From the NCBI RefSeq assembly GCF_037200945.1, contig NZ_JBBCGP010000001.1, positions 3,284,501-3,348,500 on the forward strand: a DNA stretch of 64,000 nt, given 5' to 3'. This stretch comes from Methylovirgula sp. (GTDB taxonomy: Bacteria > Pseudomonadota > Alphaproteobacteria > Rhizobiales > Beijerinckiaceae). The notes under the pieces were generated by a model that saw only the letters and a program-made list of their open reading frames with translations, was not told the DNA's origin and made no database searches. Below, piece after piece: positions 1 to 10,906 of this stretch (the stretch's first letter is position 1; each line of letters opens with the position of its first letter). The position numbers and the translations under genes were made by a program.

Positions 1-894
1 CGTCTGTCGCGGCGCCCGCTCGACGAGATGGTGGCGGGCGCCCGCGTCGAAGTCGCGCCCTACAAGAAAAGCCCGACGGACTTCGTGCTATGGAAGCCCT
101 CAGCCGCGAATGAGCCCGGCTGGGAAAGCCCATGGGGCTACGGACGCCCCGGCTGGCACCTCGAATGCTCGGCCATGAGTTGGCAATACCTCGGCGAAGT
201 TTTCGACATCCACGGCGGCGGCATCGATCTCGTCTTCCCGCATCATGAAAACGAGATCGCCCAGACCTGCTCGGCCTTCGGCCATAGCGTGATGGCGAAC
301 TATTGGCTGCACAACGGCTTCCTGCAGGTCGAAGGCCAGAAAATGTCGAAGAGCCTCGGCAATTTCATCACCATCAGAGAGGCGCTGAAGGATTGGCCTG
401 GCGAGGTTTTGCGCTTCAACATGCTGAAGGCGCATTATCGTCAGCCGATCGACTGGACACTTGCGAGCCTCAACGAAAGCCAGCGCGAACTCGATAAATT
501 CTATCCCGTGGCCAAGCAATTCGCGGTTTCCTCCGCCACCCTGGCGCCGGAATTTCTTGTCGCGCTTGAAGACGATCTCAATACGCCAGAAGCCATCACC
601 GTGTTGCGCCGGCTCTATCGCGAGGCGCAGAGTGGCGATGTCGCACTGGCAGGAACGCGCTTCGCATCTTCCGGCCACTTCATCGGGCTTTTCCAATCCG
701 ATCTTGCCGATTGGAATCCGGCGCCCATCTTGTTAGACAAGAGCCATGTCGAAAGCCTGATCGAAGCGCGGCTTGAAGCGCGCCGGACGAAGGATTGGGC
801 CGAGTCCGACCGCCTCCGCGACGAACTGATCGGCATGGGCATCGCCCTGAAGGATAACAAGGACGGGACCACAAGCTGGGAGGTCAAGCGATGA
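1..894 (+). CDS. cysS: Cysteinyl-tRNA synthetase, C-terminal part (5' truncated by window edge)
   Basis: Class I aminoacyl-tRNA synthetase that charges tRNA-Cys in the cytoplasm. The frame is open from base 1, so the N-terminal HIGH motif and the first zinc cysteine lie outside the window. Visible here are the second zinc cysteine (HLECS, Cys56 of this fragment), the HHENE motif (His81 and Glu85 should be the other zinc ligands) and the KMSKS loop at residues 114-118, followed by the helical anticodon-binding C-terminus. The stop overlaps the next start as ATGA, so it is translationally coupled to the downstream acetyltransferase. Family assignment is secure. Confidence 0.96.
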   Translation, partial: RLSRRPLDEMVAGARVEVAPYKKSPTDFVLWKPSAANEPGWESPWGYGRPGWHLECSAMSWQYLGEVFDIHGGGIDLVFPHHENEIAQTCSAFGHSVMANYWLHNGFLQVEGQKMSKSLGNFITIREALKDWPGEVLRFNMLKAHYRQPIDWTLASLNESQRELDKFYPVAKQFAVSSATLAPEFLVALEDDLNTPEAITVLRRLYREAQSGDVALAGTRFASSGHFIGLFQSDLADWNPAPILLDKSHVESLIEARLEARRTKDWAESDRLRDELIGMGIALKDNKDGTTSWEVKR

Positions 895-1400
895 GCGCCA
901 CCGGCACTAAGCCCGCCCTGCGCCCCTTTCTGCCGCAAGATACCGCGACGGTCGCGCAAATCTTCCGCGATGCGATCGGAGAATTGACCGAAGACGATTA
1001 CGACGATGCGCAGCGCGCCGCCTGGATGGCAAGCGCCGACGACGAGGAAAGCTTTGCCAAGCGCCTCGCCGGGCAAACGACATTGCTCGCCTTGCGTGAC
1101 AGCGAACCTGTCGGCTTCATCAGCCTGAAGGGAAACGATCACATCGACATGCTCTATGTGCGCCCGGAAGTTGCGGGTGAAGGAATCGGCACGTTTCTCG
1201 CCACCGCGATCGAAACGCTGGCGCGCGGGCGCAAGGCTAAGACGCTCAGCGTCGATGCGAGCGACACCGCCCTACCCTTCTTCGAGAAGCTTGGATTCAA
1301 GCCACAGCTTCGCCAAAGCATCGCGCTCGAAGGCGAATGGCTCGCCAATACGAAAATGGCGAAGACGCTTGAAGCGTCGGCCGGGCGCGAACGTCCATGA
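891..1400 (+). CDS. GNAT-family N-acetyltransferase
   Basis: A 169-residue acetyl-CoA-dependent acetyltransferase fold. The diagnostic part is the central YVRPEVAGEGIGTFL stretch, which matches GNAT motif A (a V-x-P-x-x-x-G-x-G-I-G type acetyl-CoA pyrophosphate loop), followed by a C-terminal DTALPFFEKLGF segment typical of motif B. The substrate cannot be read from sequence. It starts inside the cysS stop (ATGA) and its own stop overlaps the cimA start in the same way, so the three genes appear to be one transcript. There is no evidence that it acts on CysRS or CimA products. Confidence 0.85.
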   Translation: MSATGTKPALRPFLPQDTATVAQIFRDAIGELTEDDYDDAQRAAWMASADDEESFAKRLAGQTTLLALRDSEPVGFISLKGNDHIDMLYVRPEVAGEGIGTFLATAIETLARGRKAKTLSVDASDTALPFFEKLGFKPQLRQSIALEGEWLANTKMAKTLEASAGRERP

Positions 1401-2992
1401 GCCGAGAACGTCTCTACCTCTACGATACGACATTGCGCGATGGCGCGCAGACAACGGGCGTCGATTTTTCGCTCGACGACAAGCGCCGTATCGCCGCTTT
1501 GCTTGACGCGCTTGGCGTCGATTACATTGAGGGCGGCTATCCGGGCGCGAATCCACTCGACACCGAATTCTTTTCGAAGAAGCCAAAATTCCATCACGCG
1601 AAATTCGCCGCCTTCGGCATGATCCGCCGCAGCGGCCGCTCAGCCGAAAACGATCCTGGCGTCGCCGCCCTGCTCGACGCCGAAGCCGGCGCGATCTGTT
1701 ACGTCGCGAAATCCTGGGATTATCATGTCCATGTCGCCCTCGGCACGACGCTTGAGGACAACCTTGCCGGCGTTGCGCAATCGGTCGGCCTCGCGGTCAA
1801 GCGCGGACGCGAGACCATACTCGATTGCGAGCATTTCTTCGACGGCTACAAGGCCAACCCGGCGTATGCCTTAGAAGTCGCCCGCACAGCCTACGAGGCC
1901 GGCGCTCGCTGGGTCATCCTCTGCGACACCAATGGCGGCACGCTGCCACATGAGGTCGAGCGCGTCGTCGCCGAGGTTGCCAAGCACATCCCGAATGACC
2001 GCATCGGCATCCATGCGCATAACGACACGGAGAACGCGGTCGCGAATTCGCTCGCCGCGGTGCGCGCCGGCGCGCGGCAGATTCAGGGTACGTTGAACGG
2101 CCTTGGCGAACGCTGCGGCAATGCCAATCTCGTCTCGATCATCCCGACGCTGCTCTTGAAGCGGGATTATGCCGAGGCGTTCGACATTGGTGTGTCGCCC
2201 GATCAGCTCGCCGCGTTGACCAAGGTCAGCCATACGCTCGATGAACTCCTGAACCGGGCGCCAAACCGGCATCAGCCCTATGTCGGCGCCTCCGCCTTCG
2301 CGACCAAGGCCGGCATTCACGCCTCGGCCGTGATGAAAGAGCCGGCGACCTATGAGCACGTCGCGCCAGACACCGTTGGCAATCACCGCCGGCTGCTCGT
2401 CTCGGGTCAGGCGGGCAAATCCAATATTCTGGCCGAGCTCGAACGCTTCGGTGTCGCGCTCGACAGGAATGATCCGCGCCTTTTGCGCCTCCTCGATGAG
2501 GTCAAAGAGAAAGAGGCCCAGCTTTATGCCTACGAAGGCGCCGAGGCATCCTTCGAACTGTTGGCGCGGCGCAGTCTTGGCACGGTGCCGAATTATTTTG
2601 AGGTCGAGCGTTTCAGCGTCAATGCCGAGCGTCGCCATAACGCCAAGGGCGAATATGTCACCGTCTCCGAAGCCGTCGTGAAAATGCGAATCGGCGACGA
2701 CACATCGATTTCGGTCGCCGAGGGCAACGGTCCGATCAACGCGCTCGATCTCGCGTTACGCAAGGATCTTGGAAAGTATCAACCCTTCGTCCAGAATCTC
2801 GAATTGGTCGATTATCGCGTCCGCGTTTTCCAGGGCGGCACGGATGCCGTGACGCGCGTGCTGATCGAATTCAGCGACGGCAGCGGCGAAAACTGGTCGA
2901 CGGTCGGCGTATCAGCGAACATCATCGACGCCTCGTTTCAGGCGCTCACCGATGCGATCACCTACAAACTGCTGAAAGCCGGCGCGGAATAA
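1397..2992 (+). CDS. cimA: Citramalate synthase
   Basis: Condenses pyruvate and acetyl-CoA to (R)-citramalate, the first step of the threonine-independent route to isoleucine. The 531-residue protein opens with YDTTLRDGAQ, the metal-binding signature of the HMG-CoA-lyase/isopropylmalate-synthase TIM barrel, and has the HAHNDTENAVANSLAAVRAG metal and active-site segment near residue 205. A C-terminal regulatory domain starts around residue 400. The length and the YIEGGYPGANPLD segment fit the CimA (TIGR00977) branch rather than LeuA or homocitrate synthase. It is the last gene of the cysS-GNAT-cimA unit; a hairpin terminator follows. Confidence 0.93.
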   Translation: MSRERLYLYDTTLRDGAQTTGVDFSLDDKRRIAALLDALGVDYIEGGYPGANPLDTEFFSKKPKFHHAKFAAFGMIRRSGRSAENDPGVAALLDAEAGAICYVAKSWDYHVHVALGTTLEDNLAGVAQSVGLAVKRGRETILDCEHFFDGYKANPAYALEVARTAYEAGARWVILCDTNGGTLPHEVERVVAEVAKHIPNDRIGIHAHNDTENAVANSLAAVRAGARQIQGTLNGLGERCGNANLVSIIPTLLLKRDYAEAFDIGVSPDQLAALTKVSHTLDELLNRAPNRHQPYVGASAFATKAGIHASAVMKEPATYEHVAPDTVGNHRRLLVSGQAGKSNILAELERFGVALDRNDPRLLRLLDEVKEKEAQLYAYEGAEASFELLARRSLGTVPNYFEVERFSVNAERRHNAKGEYVTVSEAVVKMRIGDDTSISVAEGNGPINALDLALRKDLGKYQPFVQNLELVDYRVRVFQGGTDAVTRVLIEFSDGSGENWSTVGVSANIIDASFQALTDAITYKLLKAGAE

Positions 2993-3362
2993 AGCGACTT
3001 AGAAAAAGAAAACGCCCGCCGGATGGGAGGAGGATCCGGCGGGCATTTTGGCACGCGAGTCGCGGTAATAAAGCTCTCGCGTCAAAGCCGGAAACACCAA
3101 GAAAAATTTGGAATAACTCAAGGTGTGCCAGCGTCCCCGCTTTCGTAAATCGATTTTTGCCTGAGCAGAAGTTTAAAGATCGCGGCACTGTTATGCCTTA
3201 AACGCATGCATTCAGCGAATGTGACACTATTGTAATCAAGTGTCACAAGACCCCTCCGGGGAAATTTGCCAATCGATGCCAATGATCGATAGAAAGTTTG
3301 AATAAACACATGTGAAATACGCATACGATCGGGCATTTTGGTCGCAGGCTTCCTACCGCTCT
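2993..3362. other. Gene-free convergent spacer between cimA and uvrA
   Basis: About 370 bp between the 3' ends of two convergent genes. Apart from the terminator at 3014-3048 I see no RNA gene, repeat or credible coding frame. The second half (3110-3310) is noticeably more AT-rich than its neighbours and carries stop codons in all frames. Confidence 0.6.
3014..3048 (+). terminator. Rho-independent terminator after cimA
   Basis: An 11-bp perfect inverted repeat (GCCCGCCGGAT at 3014-3024, ATCCGGCGGGC at 3034-3044) with a 9-nt loop is followed by TTTT. It lies 22 bp after the cimA stop. The A-rich stretch before the left arm means it could also stop minus-strand transcription coming from uvrA. 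Confidence 0.88.
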
Positions 3363-6311
<2,949 letters not shown>

Positions 6312-6385
6312 GGACTTTCGTAGAATATCTTGGCTCTCCGGAGAGAGGAAATATCAGGTCGGACGTCGCGGCGAGTTGCGCGCGG

Positions 6386-6418
6386 CTTAAGGTTCGTCGA
6401 AGATCGGAACGCCTTAAG
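6386..6418. promoter_or_regulatory. Inverted repeat in the uvrA-dctA divergent promoter region
   Basis: CTTAAGG (6386-6392) and CCTTAAG (6412-6418) form a perfect 7-bp inverted repeat, and the inner flanks (TTCG and CGGAA) continue the symmetry with a small bulge. It sits midway between the divergent starts at 6311 and 6519, where an operator for either gene would lie. No regulator is identified. Confidence 0.4.
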
Positions 6419-6518
6419 ATAGGGGCTCGCCGAGCCAAGGCCAAGAGCGCCTTTTCGGCGGGGCCGCCAAGCCTGAGAAGCCAGCCCAAGAAGAACGAAA
6501 ACGCCAGCAGGAAACGCC

Positions 6519-7832
6519 ATGGATGCCACCGCCCCCGCCGTCAAAATCCGAACGCCGATCTATAAGCTGCTCTATGCGCAGGTGCTCTTCGCCATTGCCC
6601 TCGGCGCGATTTTTGGCTGGCTTGCGCCCCACGTCGCCACCGCCGATTGGGTGAAGGCGCTCGGCGACGGCTTCGTCAGGCTCATCAAGATTGTGATCGC
6701 ACCGCTCATTTTCCTGACGGTGACGGCGGGCATCGCCCATATTTCCGATGCCCGCAAGGTCGGCCGCGTCGCAGTCAAGGCCATCGTTTATTTCGAAATT
6801 GTCTCGACCTTCGCTCTGGCGATCGGCCTTCTCGTCGGCAATCTGGTGCGCCCTGGCGCGGGCTTTGCCGCACATGCCGACGCCGCCGCTGTTGCGGCCT
6901 ATGCCAAGGCCGCCGGCGCGGAGCACCCGGTCCAATATCTGCTCAACATCATCCCCGATACCGCCATCGGCGCCTTTTCGCGCGGCGATGTTTTGCAGGT
7001 GCTTCTTTTCTCGATTCTGTTTGGCTTTGCCCTGATGGCGCTTGGCCAGCGCGGCAAGCTTCTGACCGATGTGCTCGACCAGGCCACGCTTGCGGTTTTT
7101 GGAATCATCAACATCGTGATGCGGGCCGCACCCATCGGTGCCTTCGGCGCGATGGCCTATACGGTCGGCAAATACGGGACGCAAGTGCTCGGCGCGCTCG
7201 CCGGCGAGATTGCGACGTTTTACCTGACGTCGGCGCTTTTTGTCATCGTCGTACTCGGCACGATCGCCCGTCTGGCGGGCTTCAATATTTTCAAGTTTCT
7301 CGCCTATCTGAAGGACGAATTGCTGATCGTGCTCGGCACAAGTTCATCGGAAAGCGGCCTTCCCGGTCTCATTGAAAAACTCGAGGTGCTGGGCTGCTCA
7401 CGCTCGGTCGTCGGCCTTGTCGTCCCGACCGGCTATTCGTTTAATCTCGACGGCACGAATATCTACATGACGCTAGCGACGCTGTTCGTCGCCCATGCGC
7501 TGGGGGTCGATCTTTCGTTCGGTCAGCAAATGACGATCCTGCTCGTCGCCATGCTGACCTCGAAAGGCGCGACGGGCGTCACCGGTGCCGGCTTCATTAC
7601 GCTGGCAGCGACGCTATCGTCGGTCTCGCCAGCCCTGGTCCCTGGCATGGCCATTCTGCTCGGCATCGACAAATTCATGAGCGAATGCCGGGCACTGACC
7701 AATTTCATCGGCAACGGTGTCGCGACCGTGGTGATCTCGGCCTCGGAAGGCGAGTTGGACAGGGTAAAGCTCAATGCCGCGCTGAGCCGTGGCACGACGG
7801 AGAATGCAACCGGCGAGATGACGCTCGCCTAG
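6519..7832 (+). CDS. dctA: C4-dicarboxylate/cation symporter, DctA type (DAACS family)
   Basis: Inner-membrane secondary transporter that takes up succinate, fumarate or malate with cations. The 437 residues contain the family's hairpin HP1 serine motif (SSSESGLPGL), the VVPTGYSFNLDGT segment of transmembrane helix 7 with the cation-binding NLDGT, and the TSKGATGVTGAGF hairpin HP2. About eight hydrophobic helices are visible. The ESGLPGLIEKLEVLGCS wording is closer to DctA than to glutamate carriers (GltP), but substrate choice is inferred. It is a single gene, divergent from uvrA. Confidence 0.88.
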   Translation: MDATAPAVKIRTPIYKLLYAQVLFAIALGAIFGWLAPHVATADWVKALGDGFVRLIKIVIAPLIFLTVTAGIAHISDARKVGRVAVKAIVYFEIVSTFALAIGLLVGNLVRPGAGFAAHADAAAVAAYAKAAGAEHPVQYLLNIIPDTAIGAFSRGDVLQVLLFSILFGFALMALGQRGKLLTDVLDQATLAVFGIINIVMRAAPIGAFGAMAYTVGKYGTQVLGALAGEIATFYLTSALFVIVVLGTIARLAGFNIFKFLAYLKDELLIVLGTSSSESGLPGLIEKLEVLGCSRSVVGLVVPTGYSFNLDGTNIYMTLATLFVAHALGVDLSFGQQMTILLVAMLTSKGATGVTGAGFITLAATLSSVSPALVPGMAILLGIDKFMSECRALTNFIGNGVATVVISASEGELDRVKLNAALSRGTTENATGEMTLA

Positions 7833-7844
7833 CACCTGACGGTT

Positions 7845-8351
7845 TCAACATCCAGCTGCCAGCCGCGCCATGGATCGCGTGACCACCAGATGATGAAACG
7901 GGCGGATGATGTTGATATAGGCCCGCCCAAGGCGATTGTGGATGTGCACCGCCGTGGTCGCAATGACCTTTGTATTGCCGCCGGCCCGGATACGCAGCAA
8001 GGATATGCGGAAGTCGAGATGCCGGTCATCCTCGCCAAAGACGATCTCGTTTTCTTTCTCTTCCAGGATCGGAAAGAAGTCCACACGGGCTGCAAACGGC
8101 GTGCCCTCGCGCAACTGGCGGGAACTCTTGACGCCGAGCGGGCGCATGGCCGCGTCCCGGATTGTCAACAACGTGCGGAACCAGACCGGAGGATTGCCGA
8201 GAGCGAGCGTCGCGAGCTGGCGCATGTTGGGCGACGGTGCAGAGGGGATGTCGATGGCGTAGCTGTCGAGCAGCTGCGCGTGCGGATACCAATCGGAAAT
8301 AAGGCTGCCGGACGGCGACTCGACCCGCCGGACGGGCGAATGAATGGTCAT
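7845..8351 (-). CDS. DUF2867-family protein
   Basis: A 168-residue cytoplasmic protein without signal or membrane segment. The layout (N-terminal DWYPHAQLLDSYAIDIP, central fragment with DDRHLDFRIS, C-terminal VHIHNRLGRAYINIIRPFHHLVV) matches the DUF2867 family as I recall it, in which the last segment is the most conserved. Biochemical role unknown. It lies 60 bp downstream of the small cNMP-binding gene on the same strand and is probably co-transcribed with it. Confidence 0.7.
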   Translation of the reverse strand: MTIHSPVRRVESPSGSLISDWYPHAQLLDSYAIDIPSAPSPNMRQLATLALGNPPVWFRTLLTIRDAAMRPLGVKSSRQLREGTPFAARVDFFPILEEKENEIVFGEDDRHLDFRISLLRIRAGGNTKVIATTAVHIHNRLGRAYINIIRPFHHLVVTRSMARLAAGC

Positions 8352-8411
8352 GTCGACGAGGGTCGGTTCGTCAAAAGGCGCGTCATCATTATCGGCAATG
8401 TCCGGCTTAGC

Positions 8412-8783
8412 TCAATAATACCCGTCCCGCGCGCGGATGCGTCGCACGAAGAGGCGCATGAGATCGAGCGCGAAGCTCGGCGTCTCGCCGACGATCCGCA
8501 AAAACTCCTTTTCGGAGACAGGCACGAGCGTGACATCGGTCACCGCGACTGCCGTGCCGCTGCGCGGTGCCGGATCGACGAGTGACATTTCGCCGAAAAA
8601 TTCGCCGGGGCCCAGGATGGCGACGACGCGCCGGCCGCCCTGAATTTCCACCTGCCCTTTTTCGATGACGAAGAGCGCTTCAGCCTTGTCGCCCTCGCGA
8701 AAAATCACTTCATCTGCGACGAACGAGCGTCGGGACAGCTTGGACTTCAACAGAAGACTGAAGTCGAGCGGCTTTTGTGACAT
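8412..8783 (-). CDS. Stand-alone cyclic-nucleotide-binding domain protein
   Basis: The 123 residues amount to a single cNMP-binding beta-roll with no helix-turn-helix or enzymatic domain attached. The phosphate-binding cassette is visible as GEFFGEMSLVDPAPRSGTAV, with the Glu and Arg that contact the cyclic nucleotide in CRP-like proteins, preceded by DEVIFREGDKAEALFVIEKG. With no DNA-binding domain it is not a transcription factor of CRP type; it may act as a regulatory subunit or sensor. It is upstream of the DUF2867 gene and divergent from ssb. Confidence 0.85.
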   Translation of the reverse strand: MSQKPLDFSLLLKSKLSRRSFVADEVIFREGDKAEALFVIEKGQVEIQGGRRVVAILGPGEFFGEMSLVDPAPRSGTAVAVTDVTLVPVSEKEFLRIVGETPSFALDLMRLFVRRIRARDGYY

Positions 8784-8911
8784 GAATGTTTCCCCGCCCC
8801 GATGCGGCGTCGTCTGCCGCCCAGCCTAGGCCGCACGGCGCGCGTTTGCCAAGATTTTGCGATGCCGCAAGCGTCAATTTCTAACTTGCTATGTAACAAC
8901 AGAATTGTTAG

Positions 8912-8926
8912 GAACAAACGAAGAAC
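8912..8926. promoter_or_regulatory. LexA (SOS) box upstream of ssb
   Basis: GAAC-AAACGAA-GAAC is an exact match to the alphaproteobacterial LexA operator, a direct repeat GAAC-N7-GAAC (GTTC-N7-GTTC on the other strand). It lies about 100 bp before the ssb start. The same motif precedes imuA at 34891. Together they imply that ssb is damage-inducible here. Confidence 0.8.
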
Positions 8927-9028
8927 AATGCCTTTCCGTGGAAAACCCGATCTGAGGGGTTATTTGGAGTCTACGGCAGGCGGCTACGGCCCTAAGGTCC
9001 ACGGCCAAAGCGCGTAATGGAGAGAGTC

Positions 9029-9529
9029 ATGGCGGGCAGCGTCAATAAAGTCATTCTGATCGGCAATCTGGGCCGCGACCCGGAAGTGCGGCGGATGAAT
9101 TCCGGCGATTCCGTCGTGAACTTCAGCCTCGCGACGACCGAATCCTGGCGAGACAAAGCCTCGGGCGAGCGCAAGGATCGCACCGAATGGCACAATATTG
9201 TGATCTTCAATGAGAATTTGGGGAAGATCGCGGAGCAATATTGCAAGAAGGGCTCGAAGGTCTATCTCGAAGGCCAATTGCAGACGCGTGAATACACCGA
9301 CAAGGACGGTAACCAGCGCCGCACGACGGAAGTCGTCCTGCAGCGTTTCCGCGGCGAGTTGACGTTGCTCGACAGTCGCGGCAGTGCGCGTGGCGAATCT
9401 TTCGACGAGCGTGGCGGCGCGGTTGAAGCCGCAAGCAGCGGTGCCAGCTTCGGTCGTTCGTCGCCGATGGACTCCGACAGGCGCCCAAGCCGCGCCGCGG
9501 AAATGATCGACGACGACATTCCGTTTTAA
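9029..9529 (+). CDS. ssb: Single-stranded DNA-binding protein
   Basis: Tetrameric OB-fold protein that coats ssDNA in replication, recombination and repair. I choose the ATG at 9029 (MAGSVNKVILIGNLG), with GGAGAG 5 nt upstream, over the ATG at 9017. That gives 166 residues: OB fold to about residue 115, a Gly/Ser-rich linker, and the acidic C-terminal tip DDDIPF that binds partner proteins. WHNIVIFNE and YLEGQLQTREYTDKDG are typical SSB strands. A LexA box upstream suggests SOS control. Confidence 0.97.
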   Translation: MAGSVNKVILIGNLGRDPEVRRMNSGDSVVNFSLATTESWRDKASGERKDRTEWHNIVIFNENLGKIAEQYCKKGSKVYLEGQLQTREYTDKDGNQRRTTEVVLQRFRGELTLLDSRGSARGESFDERGGAVEAASSGASFGRSSPMDSDRRPSRAAEMIDDDIPF

Positions 9530-9538
9530 TAGATATCA

Positions 9539-9574
9539 GACGATCATGCCGCGGGGGATCGCTGCATGATCGTC
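9539..9574 (+). promoter_or_regulatory. Perfect 11-bp hairpin spanning RBS and start of the esterase gene
   Basis: GACGATCATGC (9539-9549) pairs perfectly with GCATGATCGTC (9564-9574). The ATG at 9566 is inside the right arm and the only purine-rich RBS candidate (GGGGGA) is in the 14-nt loop. In mRNA this would bury the start codon while exposing the ribosome site, so it could control translation; it could also be part of a weak terminator for ssb. Confidence 0.5.
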
Positions 9575-10672
9575 GAGAAAAAAGTCTTCGAGCTGCCGGA
9601 GTTTCGCACATCCGGCGGCCAGCTCATCAAAAATGTCCGCATTGGCTGGGAGAGCTACGGCACGCTCAATGCGGATCGCTCTAATGCAATCCTCATCGCG
9701 CATTATTTTTCCGGCACCAGTCACGCCGCCGGCCGCCACGCCAAAGAAGATGTCTTTCCCGGCTATTGGGACGCTTTGATCGGCCCGGGCAAGGCGATCG
9801 ATACCGATCGCTATTTCGTCTTCTCATCCGACACGCTGGTCAATCTCAATGCGCGCGATCCGCATGTCATCACGACAGGTCCCGCGAGCATCAATCCTGA
9901 CACCGGAAAATCTTACGGTCTCGATTTTCCACTGGTCACGATCCGCGATTTCGCCGCTGTGCAGAAGGCGCTCGTCGATTATCTTGGCATCCGCAGGCTT
10001 CATGCGGTAATGGGCCCGTCGATGGGCGGCCTGCAGACGCTCGCCTGGGCCGCCATCTATCCCGACATGATGGATCGTATCGTCCCCGTCATTTGCGCGG
10101 GCGAAGTGGATGCGTGGCTCATCGCGTGGCTTGGCCTTTGGGGCGCGCCGATCATCGCCGATCCGGCCTGGAAAAACGGCGCCTACGCGCTCGATGAACA
10201 GCCGCTCGCGGGCCTGAAGCTGGCGCTCGAACTCGTCACATTGCAGGCTAATCATTGGATCTGGGCTGACACGCAATTCGGCCGCACCTTCGCGGAGCCC
10301 GGCGCTGATCCTGGAAATGCGCTGCGCAATTATTTCAAGGCGCAGACGGTGGTGTCAGGCATTGCTGCCGAACGCGCAAAAATATCCGACGCCAATCATC
10401 TGCTTTATCTTGTGAAAGCCAACCAGACTTTTGCTGTCGGGCCGACGGGTACGGTCGCCGATCTCGAAAAGATAAAAGCCAGAACTCTCCTGCTCTATTC
10501 ACCCGAAGATCAGGTCTTTCGCGCCGCCAAATCCCGCGCGACGGCGGCGGCGATCGCTAAGGGCGGCGCAGAGGTCGAGACGGCTGAAATCCACGGACCC
10601 TTCGGCCATGCCAATGGCCTCTTTGCCATGGCACCGCTTGGCGAAAAGATCAGAGAATTTCTGGCGGCCTAG
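9566..10672 (+). CDS. MetX-like alpha/beta-hydrolase (E22-type putative esterase)
   Basis: A 368-residue alpha/beta-hydrolase of the homoserine O-acetyltransferase superfamily. The nucleophile elbow is GPSMGG (Ser about residue 153), with the catalytic His in HGPFGHANG near the C-terminus and an Asp in YSPEDQVF. True MetX enzymes have a different lid and SSDGL-type motif, and no methionine gene is nearby. The wording fits the branch often annotated as E22 MetX-like esterase; substrate unknown. Its start codon lies in a perfect hairpin. Confidence 0.75.
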   Translation: MIVEKKVFELPEFRTSGGQLIKNVRIGWESYGTLNADRSNAILIAHYFSGTSHAAGRHAKEDVFPGYWDALIGPGKAIDTDRYFVFSSDTLVNLNARDPHVITTGPASINPDTGKSYGLDFPLVTIRDFAAVQKALVDYLGIRRLHAVMGPSMGGLQTLAWAAIYPDMMDRIVPVICAGEVDAWLIAWLGLWGAPIIADPAWKNGAYALDEQPLAGLKLALELVTLQANHWIWADTQFGRTFAEPGADPGNALRNYFKAQTVVSGIAAERAKISDANHLLYLVKANQTFAVGPTGTVADLEKIKARTLLLYSPEDQVFRAAKSRATAAAIAKGGAEVETAEIHGPFGHANGLFAMAPLGEKIREFLAA

Positions 10673-10906
10673 CGGTCTTTCTGCTCCGCATCCATGGTGC
10701 GAATCGAACGCCAACTTCGTCGCGAAAAAGGCCGGTTCGCAAGCCATGCGCGGCCTCGCGCCGCATCCGCCTGTTAGAATCCCAAGTCCCCACAATAAGA
10801 GATTGAAATTTATGAGTATTTTTGAGCCACTCAAAGCCTGCTCGGCTGGCCTTTTTGGGCGCAATTGATTATATAGAAGTCTCCTCCCAAGTTTGGATGA
10901 ATTGCC

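Noticed and set aside
6312..6518. LexA box for uvrA
   Set aside because: GTTC and GAAC occur, but as an inverted pair with 11 nt between, not the direct repeat with 7 nt.
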